Shown: one piece after another, positions 34,437 through 44,155 of the stretch
How positions within the stretch are numbered: position 1 is the first letter of the stretch
Layout of the letters: every line of letters begins with the position of its first letter
Origin: Polyporus tsugae
Taxonomy: Eukaryota; Basidiomycota; Agaricomycetes; Polyporales; Polyporaceae
Direction of reading: 5' to 3'
DNA length: 64,000 nucleotides
NCBI GenBank assembly: GCA_024305745.1
Contig: JAHRBS010000002.1
Coordinates: 2,480,001-2,544,000 of the forward strand
Position numbers and translations under genes: made by a program
The notes under the pieces: generated by a model
Database searches by the model: none
Told to the model about the DNA's origin: nothing
Seen by the model: only the letters and a program-made list of their open reading frames with translations

Positions 34437-35242
34437 TCAGTCGCAAAACGTAATCGCTACGTTCACCTACCCGAGGAGACCAAGCCATTCAGCCTCAAAA
34501 TGTGTCCTCCAGCCCACACCAAAACACGCACATCATTGTCTGCGTGAAGAACCGGGACGATCGTCTTCGGCGACGCCACTCCCGGGATCTCATCGATGCA
34601 ATAAACGTTGGTACAGTCCTGGCCAGCCACATCACAGCTGCTGCCAGTGTAGTATCCGAACCCCGTCACGGCGCTGAAGGCGTGGGGCGGGACGATGTCG
34701 ATCGTGGCGGACGATTCGGAGTCGGGTTGGCCAGGGATGGCGTTGGTGAGCGAGATGTCGACGGTGGTGCAGTTCTCGTCGTTGACGTTGATCCCGCATC
34801 CGTCTAGCGGGTCGGGACGGGAGTAGCGCTCGCTGGGAAATGTAGACCTGTGAGTGACTTACCCGTTCGAAGGTACCTCGAACGCCGCATACAATCAGCG
34901 TTGGGTTCATCGGCGCGTCAGATGCCATCGAGGCTGAGCTCATATCGCTGCGTCGATGGGGCCATTGGAGGTGTAGATATCTCCTGTCGACAGGATGATA
35001 CCGTTGGAGACGAGGGTGGGACTGAAAAGACAAGAACTGAGCTCAAGGTCCTCGCTGTGGGCTTGAGGTCGAGATCCCGTCTCACCATGCCCAACCCACA
35101 CCTGCGAGAGACGTCCTGAGTTAGCCAATGTGCACTGGGATACCAGCAGATCTCTGACTGACTGGTTATCAAAATGGATAGTATTGGGTCTCCGCACGGA
35201 CAGAGAGGGAGCGCTAAATGAAACCCTTTTAAACATTCTCAT
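34437..35242 (-). pseudogene. decayed glycopeptide-family gene, copy-4 subtype (copy 6)
   Basis: Homologous to copy 4 along its length and in mirror position. The region of the signal peptide reads MRMFKRVSFSAPSLSVRR, without a hydrophobic core, and an extra A in the ACCCAATACT context shifts the frame relative to copy 4 just before TIHFDNQ. The donor after the third exon is changed (the counterpart of GCGTGAGC is GCGATATGAGC), so an in-frame TGA follows. The fifth exon (CGINVNDENCTTVDISLTNA ... PPKTIVPVL-like) survives but lacks one cysteine pair (CQTDD became HADND). The terminal exon VNVAITFCD ends at 34437. A functional secreted product is unlikely. Confidence 0.75.
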
Positions 35243-35763
35243 GAGCAAGAGCGGCCGCTTGTGGGCTGGAACAGGCGGCACGTTCGTCTGCCAACCGATG
35301 AGACCCGTGAATAGTACCAGAACTGACAATGCAACCTGCAATTGAAGATGGACGCTCCCACTGATCATGACCACGATCTGAACCAAGTTAAGGCTGGTGC
35401 CGCGAGGGTTCTCCCCAAAAAACACCTACTGACTCGCGGCCAGTTTGACAGATCGAAGATTGCCGCCTGGTGTTCCGGCTCCCTCTCGAACCATTTTCGT
35501 GCGTCCGGGATTAGCAGTGCAGCTCACTAAACTCGGCCGTAAGCCGGAGGAAGTCAAACCGCCACCGGGGTTTTGAGCGTTCAACAAAACACGGTGCCAG
35601 TTTTCATTTTGGCAGTCCGAGTCTTTGTGCATTCCATTGGAAAAAAAAAACACGGTAACACCCAGTCGCGATATACAATCGATATCTTGGGCCTCACGTA
35701 TGCCAAACCTATTGAGTGCGTTCCGTCTCGTAGTTCTCGCTCGAGTCATCCGTCGACGTCCAT

Positions 35764-36641
35764 TTAGGCGCAGAACGTGATGACCAAGTTCACCTGCGGA
35801 GGCGGAGAAAAACGAAAATGTCAGCATTAGTACATCGATCCCTCAGCGCAGCCCAGCCCACTCACGTTGTCGACCCGGCATGGCACCTGAACCCACGTGT
35901 CAGTCGGCGTATGGAAGGCGGTCGTGCAGCCCTGGGAGGTGCAGTCGGCCCCGGCGCCGTCACAGCCGTTGTAGTAGCTATATACATGCCATGTCAGCAA
36001 CGTTCATCAAGCCGCGACGACGAAGGGCAGAGTGCTAGTGAGGACTTACCCGAAGCCGGACGTGACGCTGAACGAGAGCGGGGGGATCAGGCTGATGTCG
36101 GAAGAGGAACCTCCGTTTCCGGGAGCGACGTTCACGAGTGTCGTTTCGATGAGCGTGCAGCCGTCGCCGTTGAAGCCGCAGTGGCCTGTTTGGAGTTGGT
36201 GTCAGAACCAAGGAGATCACTGGCAGTCGGATAGCTGGGGTCATTTTGGGCTGGGAAACACACCTGTCTGTAAATAACTATAGACGTTTTCAGCAACCGG
36301 AGGTCGAGCGATGGAATGGATGAAAGAGGACGTACGCGATGGCGCCGATGAGGGGACCGTTGGAGACGTAGTCGGCCCCCGTGGAGAGGATGGTCGGCCC
36401 TTTGATGAGAGTGGGCTGGATTGGGGGTTAGTACAGTGGCTGAGTTTCCAGTCTGCGTTTCGCGACGTACAGTTCCAAAGCCGCAGCTATAGTGAACGCA
36501 ACACAATAAACCGGTCAGAACTTGGCAGGAAGACGACAATGGTGCTCACCGGTTGTCGAAATGCACGGTGTGAGTCTCGCCGACAACGGTGCCGACGAGG
36601 GCAGCGAGAGCGATAGCAGCGGTGGCGAGAGAGAACTGCAT
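35764..36641 (-). CDS. small secreted 8-cysteine 'glycopeptide' family protein (copy 7)
   Basis: The start at 36641 gives signal peptide MQFSLATAAIALAALVG, then ETHTVHFDNR. Exons in order encode CGFGT (16-nt microexon), PTLIKGPTILSTGADYVSNG, YLQTG (14-nt microexon), HCGFNGDGC, NVAPGNGGSSSDISLIPP, NGCDGAGADC, QGC, VPC, and VNLVITFCA ending at 35764. All eight cysteines and splice sites are intact. It is the mirror partner of copy 3 (13704), sitting next to the copy-4-type gene in both arms. Confidence 0.86.
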
Positions 36642-36736
36642 CGTGCGATTGAAGAGAGTGGCTTGGAAGAGGAATGTCAGAGGAGGAGAGGAGATGTCGA
36701 GCTAGGTCGATGTCCGTCTAAGCAGTGGAGTACGCT

Positions 36737-36784
36737 CTATTTAACTCCTTCCTCGTCCTGCCAGGATGAAAATAATCCTTGTCC
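36737..36784 (-). promoter_or_regulatory. conserved promoter block and TATA-like element of glycopeptide copy 7
   Basis: Minus-strand GGACAAGGATTATTTTCATC then AGTTAAATAG, about 100 bp before the ATG. Confidence 0.55.
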
Positions 36785-38116
36785 GGCACGGACGCCAAGC
36801 ATCTTTCGGCACCACGGGGTATACGCAATAATCATTCTCGTGCCCTTTAGGACCGGCTAGGACGTCTGAAGACGCGGAGCGACGTCTGCTATTCGCATCA
36901 GCTGTTGTGGCGATTGGTCGCTGCCGTCATCATTCGGAACTTTATATATTAGGAGCCTGTTTAGAGCACCTCCGAGCCAAGTCCCGGCGGCATCTCTTCT
37001 CATGGAGTATCTTCTGCCCGTCTGCATTGCATGCCCAGCGTTGGAAATGACAGACGGCAGTGCAAGGCTTCCCGGGTGGCGCCCTGATATTCGCTCGCGC
37101 ATGGTGAATGGCACCAAAGACGCATCTCGTGCACTCGTGGGATGCGAGAGCGAAAATCAGGTTGCCTATTCCTCACAAAGCACTATTTCAGAGACAGAGA
37201 CGGAGACAGCCAGCAATGTCGTCATACCTGGCCATAACTGTAATGACCTTTACCAAACGGCACCCGTCGACCTCGAAAATGACGAGCGAACGTGCGACAC
37301 GCCGCAACAGTCCACGCGCTCTCAACCATCCGAGCGTCAGAACCACTCTGAGCGACTGTTCAACGCTCTAGGGCCGAAGAGGCAAACACGCCAGAGCTGC
37401 AATAATCGCATAGACGTTTACATCCGTGAGTGCTTCTCTTAATATCCGCATCAACCGGCAAGCCACAAGCGCTTCTAGATGCAGAGAACAGGCGACAGTG
37501 TTGAGACACCAGCACCATAAGCTCGGCCGTCATGATGCGGCGCGAAGTGCAGTTGACCAAACGCCGCCGCATTCTAGCAGATGCGTGCCGCGCGCTCGGC
37601 CGAAGCGCAAGACTCTTATGAGCGTTCATGGACCCCCCCACCATCCGGCATCGGAAGATGAGTGGGCGGTCCTGCGAACTTGGACATTGCGATCGAGGGG
37701 TCGGAGCGGCACTCTGAAGTATGATTTAGACATGCTAGGAATAGTCGTGGCCACAGCGACGACTACCCGCTCTGACCACTCGTCCTTGCGAGTGCACTTG
37801 CCACATCATCTGATTATGATGATCGTACAGAAGCACGCACCTTTACACCGGCGTGTCATTCGAATGCAATGCCAAACAGGCTCAATCGGCATCCGTGGAG
37901 CCCGCCGCTCATTTAGAACGCATGCGGCGGGCGGCAGCGGCGGTGTCTGAAGGTTTTTATTATAAGCTTCGAGCCGCAGAGTCCGAGTCGGAATCCAAGC
38001 TTTCAAGGCTGAGCGTCGTCCACGAACGCCCGGGGGATCAGCCAAGGATAAACGAAGCTACACCAGAAATGCCTGGCCGTTGGAGTCCGTTGGAGTCTGT
38101 GTACTTCATTGCCTAG
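36785..38116 (-). repeat. duplicated upstream module of glycopeptide copy 7
   Basis: Inverted counterpart of 12290-13703. The minus-strand frame start MNAHKSLALRPSARHASARM matches MNAHSRALQPSRSARHASAR at 12735. The plus strand near 37690-38100 matches the minus strand of the left arm (GTLKYDLDMLGIVVATATTT; SASVEPAAH). This is the clearest intergenic evidence for the inverted duplication. Confidence 0.65.
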
Positions 38117-38481
38117 CTTCGTCAAGCCCAGTAAGTACCGTATACTTACGAGGAGAAGAGGGATGCTGCCGCGATGCCGTCAGAAAGCAGCGCGGCTGGT
38201 GGCGTCTAATATCGAATTACATAACCATCGACCCGATATCTTCCGAGCCCAGTGGTAGGCGCTTGGGTGAACTTGTCCGAGTCCATCGACCGTCCCACCG
38301 ACATACTGGGTGCTGCAAATCTGGCAAACTAGTCAAAGCCTTTGTTTAGTGTTGAAACACGCGTGGGTTCTTTTGTACTGCGTGTTTGCTATGCAGACTT
38401 CAACCCACCTCGAACTTCTCGAGTCCCCCTCATCGTTGCACGCCCCGCACTGTGTACACCTCCTACTGATCTATTCCCAAG

Positions 38482-40535
38482 ATGATAACCGATAGGCCAG
38501 TCGGGATTGGGATTGATCTGGGTACCACTTACTCGTAAGTTTCCCTTTGAGCTCATCTCCTGGCCGCTGGAAGCATTAGCCACTGACCATACCTGGATCA
38601 TAGCCGAGTCGCCGTCTTGTACAGAGATCAGGTCGAGATCATCCCCAACGACCAGGGTAACCTGAGCACGCCGTCCTACGTGGCCTTCACCGACAGCGAG
38701 TGCCTCATTGGCGATGAGGCTAAAACCCAAGCCGTCTTGAATCCTTATAACACCGTCTTCGATGTCAAGCGACTCATTGGTCGCGACTTCACAGATCCAG
38801 AGGTTCAGTCAAACATTGAGCACCTGCCCTTCTTTGTCTTCAACAAAGACTCGAAGCCACGTATCCGTGTGCAATATCGTGGGAAGACCACGGAATTCGT
38901 AAGTAACACATTTGTTGTCTACTTTGATGGCTGAATATCAGCGTACTGATCATGCATTCTTAGTCTCCAGAGGAGATTCTGTCTATGATCCTCACCTATT
39001 TGAAGAAAACAGCCGAAGCCTACCTCGGTGGCACCGTCACCTCCGCCGTCATTACCGTCCCCGCCTGCTTCAATTTCGCCCAGAGGCAGGCGGTCGAGTG
39101 CGCGGCGACCGCCTCTGGACTTCACGTCCTCCGTCTCATCAACGAGCCTAGCTGCTCTGCCGTCGCCTATGGGCTGAACAGGGCCGAACTCGGTCATCAA
39201 TCTCGGGTCCTCCTCCTGAACATTGGTGGAGGAAACACCAACGTGGTGCTGCTGACGATAGACAAGGATACCTTCAACATCTGGGCAACGGCCGGCGTGC
39301 CTCACCTGGGCGGGGAAGACTTTGACCGCCGTCTAGTTGCGCATTTCGCTCAGCAATTTCGACGGGAGCATAGGAAGCATCTTTCCGATGAGGCCCGGGC
39401 CCTCCACCGTCTTCGCATTGCGTGCGAGCGCGCGAAGCGCACCTTGTCCGCTGCCTCCAAGACGACCATCGCGATCGACAGTTTGTACGAGGGCATTGAC
39501 TTCTACACCTCTATCACCCGCTCGCAGTTTGAAGACATTTGCCAAGATCTTTTCCGGCTGGTATTCGAGCCCATCCAGAAGGTCCTCCGCGATGCGAGGA
39601 TCCACCAGTCATACGTGGAAGAGATCGTGCTCGCCGGCGGCTCAACGCGTATCCCCCGCATCGTCACACTAGTGTCGGCCTGCTTCAATAGCAAGCAGCC
39701 ACGCACCATCCAGCTCCCGCACACCCCTCCCCACTGTGCCAGTGGGGACGTCGCGTACGGCGCAGCCCGTCAAGCCGCCGTCCTGACTGGACGAGGCCCT
39801 CTGAAGTTCTCGGAAGTCCTCCTCCTCGACGCCGCGCCATTTTCGTTCGGAGTCCAGACGGCCGGCGGTGTTATGACGACGCTCATCAAGCGCAACGTCA
39901 CTATCCCAACGAAGCAAGTCACAACGTTCACCACCACATCCGACGGCCAGCCGGGGGTTCTCATCAAGGTCTACGCAGGCGAGAGCGGGCGCACCAGGGA
40001 CAATACCCTACTCGGCTGGCTCGTGCTCCCAGGCATACCATTCGCGCCGCGTGGCGTGCCCCAGATCGAGGTCGTGTTCGGCGTCGACCCGAGCAACCAC
40101 CTCACCGTCTCCGCCACCGACAAGCAGACCGTGCGGTGGAGCGAGATCCGCATTCCAAGCGAGAAGCGGGGGCTCTCGCAGGCGGAGGTGGACGGCATGG
40201 TCCCCGTGGCGAACCAGGCCGCTGCGAAGGCGCGCTTCGAGACGTACGTTCATAGCCTGCGCTCGGCTTTCCAGGAAGTACTTCCCGCGTTGCACGATGC
40301 TGCGTCGTGGCTTAAGTCATCGCAAGGTGTATCGGCGGCGGAGTATGGGAAGCGCCAGCTGGGGTTCAAATCTGTTGTCTGTCCGCTCATCGAGCGGCTC
40401 GCAGCGTCTGCGGGTTGCAGACGTCTGAACGGCACTGATACCGAAGGCCCTGAGGCTGATGTTGTTGTTGAGGAGTGCTTGGCCCGGTGGGCGGTCGCCG
40501 GTGTCGCACACCCTTTAGTACAACATGCCTGGTAG
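38482..40535 (+). CDS. divergent Hsp70-family protein
   Basis: Three exons (38482-38534, 38604-38898, 38964-40535) give 639 residues. The phosphate-1 loop GIDLGTTYS (about 9-17), the catalytic-lysine region [27 protein letters not shown], and [10 protein letters not shown] are all present. The substrate-binding domain starts around [20 protein letters not shown] and includes [20 protein letters not shown] and [10 protein letters not shown]. The normal phosphate-2 motif DLGGGTFDV reads NIGGGNTNV (about 202-210), replacing residues that in Hsc70 coordinate metal and assist hydrolysis. The C-terminus ends VQHAW, without EEVD, so it should not bind TPR co-chaperones like canonical cytosolic Hsp70. 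It is probably an accessory Hsp70 with altered ATPase. It lies between mirror glycopeptide copies 7 and 8. Confidence 0.93.
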
Positions 40536-40908
40536 TCACTCGCAATTGTTTTACTAGGAATATACGACTTTGCATGGACAGAAATTTTGAGGTAACATAG
40601 CAAACCAGAATGATGAGCGCAATTGAGCTAACATTGAATACATGGTAATGACAGTAGCCCACGCCCTCACCATTCCGCGAACACTGCAAGCACGGTGTTC
40701 AAACACCAGACTTGCCGATGCTCGATAATCGTGACGAGATCGGCCCAGTCGTCCTCTTCAAGTTCAGCCGTACCCACAAGTTTACACCAACGTCTTTGCT
40801 GGCATATTCCAACGCAACAACAACATCAACATCTCGGACAATACCCAGTTATACATGTTCACGGGCGCGATGTATCCTACGCAGATCATATGCTTCCGCC
40901 CGTGACGT
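40536..40908. other. 3' flanks of Hsp70 and glycopeptide copy 8 (convergent)
   Basis: The right part (40720-40908) is the conserved family 3' flank read on the minus strand, including ATGTATAACTGGGTATTG near 40850. No further gene. Confidence 0.5.
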
Positions 40909-41755
40909 TCAGTCGCAGAACGTGATGATCAGGTCAATCTGGGTACGGAGAAGCCGTCAGCATACTATATGCATATACATGCTCAGCGTGGCACGGCCAC
41001 TCACGTTGTCCACCAAGCACGACACCGGAGCGCTCTGGCAGTCCGGGCTGGTGCAGTCGGCCCCAGAGCCGTCACAGCCGTTGTAGTACCTACGCCCATC
41101 CGCTCCGGTCAGCGATCCCAACGGCGGAGACTCCTCAGGTGCCAGTGGCAACGGGCGACCATATGACGGAGCGGACTCGAGAGACTGACCTGAAGCCCGA
41201 AGGGACGCTGAACTTGTGCGGGGGAGTCACGTTGATGTCCGTCAAGGAGCCCGAGTTGCCGGGGGCCACGTTCTCGAGCGTCGTCTCGATGAGCGTGCAG
41301 TTCTCGCCGTTGAAGCCGCAGGTAGTGCCTAGTCAGATATCAGTCGGATACTAGCAGGCATGCTTCATTTTTCTCCCGGTGGAGACGTACCTATCTGCAA
41401 ATAACTGCAGAGGTTGTCAGTGACCGAAGGGCCGAATCCAAAGAAGTGCGGACTCACGCAATAGTGGAGTTGAGGGGACCGTCAATGGTGAAGACGGGTC
41501 CGGTGGAGAGGACCACCCCGTTCTGGATGAGAGTGGGCTGGATTGAGTGTAGTAAGTACGATGGGGTTTCGAGTCAGCCTCTCGCAGCTTACAGTTCCGA
41601 AGTCGCAGCTACACAAGATCAAATCAATCAAAATATTTGGTGGAAAACGACAATGCTGCTCACCGGTTGTCGAAACGCACGGTGTGCGTCTCGCCGACGA
41701 CGGTGCCGACCAGAGCAGCAAGAGCGACAACAGCGGTGGAGAGAGAGAACTGCAT
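40909..41755 (-). CDS. small secreted 8-cysteine 'glycopeptide' family protein (copy 8)
   Basis: The start at 41755 gives signal peptide MQFSLSTAVVALAALVG and ETHTVRFDNR. Exons encode CDFGT (16-nt microexon), PTLIQNGVVLSTGPVFTIDG, YLQIG, TTCGFNGENC, the NVAPGNSGSLTDINVTPPHK region, NGCDGSGADC, PDC, VSC and IDLIITFCD ending at 40909. It has the same short exon 6 as copies 1 and 2 and is their mirror partner beside a DUF6534 gene. The exon after the 14-nt microexon is preceded by GGTAGTGCCTAG, so the acceptor may be shifted by one codon relative to the paralogues (TTCGF against SCGF). Confidence 0.85.
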
Positions 41756-41848
41756 GGTACGATTGAAGAAGTAACTGCGCAGAGAACGTTAGAGCAGGAG
41801 AGGAGGTGTTGAGGTAGCCCGACGCCCTTCCAAGCCGTTAAGTGAGGT

Positions 41849-41896
41849 CTATTTAACCTCTGGCCCATCCTGCTAGGGCGGATGTATTCCTCGTCC
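41849..41896 (-). promoter_or_regulatory. conserved promoter block and TATA-like element of glycopeptide copy 8
   Basis: Minus-strand GGACGAGGAATACATCCGCC then GGTTAAATAG, about 95-100 bp before the ATG. Confidence 0.55.
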
Positions 41897-42870
41897 CACA
41901 AGTCTGCCGTGCGCCTTTGCGGCACCACGAGGCACCCCACATGCGCGATGAGCATTCCTGTGTCTTCCAGGACCGGCGTCGATGTCTCCATACAGGGCCC
42001 AATGTCTGCAGTTTGCGTAAGCTGTCGTGGAATTGGACGCGCGCCGCCATCATTCGGAGTCTTGTGTCTTGGAAGAAGACCTGGAGAGCGAACACTGTCG
42101 TCAGTCCCGACCATATATGTAAGGTATTTACCCAATAGTACTTGTTGACGTCGACATTGATCGGCGAACGTGCGACACGCCGCCTGGGTCCATGCGCTCT
42201 CGACCATCTGAGCGTCAGAGTGATCGCTTCAAGGCTGAAGGGGCAACCACCCCGGAACCAAATCACTAGTAATGCGTTGCCAACGTCCTAACGTCCGTGA
42301 GTAGATATACGCATTGATCCAAAGGTCGCGAGCACCTCCACTGATGAGTACTGAGGAACAAACAAGGCGATCTGCCTCCTTGAGCACGATATGTGAAGTA
42401 CAGTTGAACAGATCTCACCTCCGCATTCTAGCTGGGCGCGTGCTGCCGCTCGCTAGGACTGCGCGGCCAGTACTAGTCGTGCCCCTGCGTCTCCTGATTC
42501 TGCGATGACCAACATCGTCTATAATTGGGACATGTCAAGAATTGGCCACAGACAACTGCTAGCAGTGCACGGGTTACGACCGCTCTACGTACTTGCAGGT
42601 GCGCTTGCGAAACTACCCCATGACCACGCATTGCACGGAAGAACTCACTGCTACGCCGTGTGTCTCCGAGTGGAATGGAAAGTGCTTTGACGTCGAAATT
42701 CATCTCGATTCTCGTCCATTTCTGTTTCAAAGCACGCGCTGTGGTTGACTACGGCATGATACAACACTCTCCACAAAGTTTGAAGCTGCAGGGCCAAGGA
42801 TGGATGAAGCCAGAAAGGAAATCCTCGTGTTGCGATGCGTCGGGGTTGTCGTGCTTCACAAATGCCTAAC
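41897..42870 (-). repeat. duplicated upstream module of glycopeptide copy 8
   Basis: Inverted relative of the modules at 2690 and 5440. The ATATGGTCGGGACTGACGAC block lies at about 42090-42115 on the minus strand and the GAGTGAGTTCTTCC block near 42640. Confidence 0.55.
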
Positions 42871-44155
42871 CTATCGAGTATGTATTATATGAGGATGGGA
42901 GTGAGCTGCATGGTCTGAAAGCCGATACGAGAGAGAGAAGGCTGAACTTGAACGACTCGGAGACAAGGCTCGACCAGGTTCCTGAAGGCTGTGCACCGGC
43001 CGTCCGGCTCCGGGCTGGCGAATGCCGACATCTTCCGAGCAGGAGACCCGAAATCATCCGACTTTGTCCTGCCTGTCGTCGGAAGTTCATGAGTCCATGC
43101 CGCTACCCCCGAGCGGACATGGATTAAAAAAACCTGCACTTTCGTATCTTGAGCGACCGCTGTTACTTCGTTCCGCTTCTCAGGTGCATCGTAGACGGCG
43201 TCGGGGTTTGATTCGCCGACTTCATCATCGCCGCGAGGTAAATCTCGTTCCTTCCTACCGCGTCCCTCTTCGATCGCGAACGCCATATGTGAGTACCTTG
43301 AAATCGCTCGCGCTATATACGCCCACTGGCACTCACACTTCGGAGTTGCAAACGGCTCTCAGTTTGAAGATCCAGGTCTACGAGGGCCAACTGTTGGACT
43401 GGAGATGCGAGAGCGTTTGGATGCCAACTCCGTCAACTGCTGAAGGCCACCCTCTCGCATCCGTACCTGTTGTACACCGAAAAATCTTCCGATCTCAACA
43501 TGATTCAATGGGAGCAACGCGATCTTTTCGAATGTGATCTTTAAATAGAACACCCGATCGCCACTTGCCGCAAGCTCGCCTTATTCGAGTTGATTTGGTG
43601 ACTGAGGACCATGTTACAACTATCTCACCTCGGGACTATGGAGAAAGTATCAGAATGTCGGATGGTTTCGATCACAATGTCATTCTTCCGGTGTGCGGCA
43701 CCATCGCTATCGGGTTAACAGTTCCCGTCAGTTCTGCTTCAAGTTACACCCCAGGCGGCATCTTCTTCTCTCTTATGGAGGAAGATTCGCTGTATACAGT
43801 GCGCATGCTCTCCTACCCTTTACCTGTTGTTTAATCCATGTTGATCGGATCCAGTTTCAGCCGGTCAGGACGATTTTGGAACAACATCCCCACTCATTCT
43901 TCTCTACCGGGTGGCGTGGTGCCTGGATCCCATGGGAAGGTGCGTTCCCTCCCTCCTAGACGTACTTCCTGACGCCCATTCGGCTCACCTGCCTTCTAAT
44001 TTTTTTCTATCCCGGGTTCCTAGCGACGGCATCTTTGCCACGATTCTTGAATATGATATGCTTTGCACCGACCCGGCTCGATAGTCGTATAAACCCTTGT
44101 CGTCGCGCCGGGTGCCCTAGTCAGCTCTAGGTTTTCCCTGCAACAACCAGTTGTC
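42871..44155. other. intergenic upstream of the DUF6534 gene
   Basis: Frames at 43022-43537 and 43565-43834 have no recognisable domain. The stretch near 43350 resembles 1720-1790 in the left arm (TTTGAAGA...GGCCAACTGTT), consistent with the mirrored duplication. Confidence 0.35.

Noticed and set aside
43022..43537. 171-codon frame upstream of the right DUF6534 gene
   Set aside because: No domain, no signal peptide, and only patchy nucleotide similarity with the left arm.
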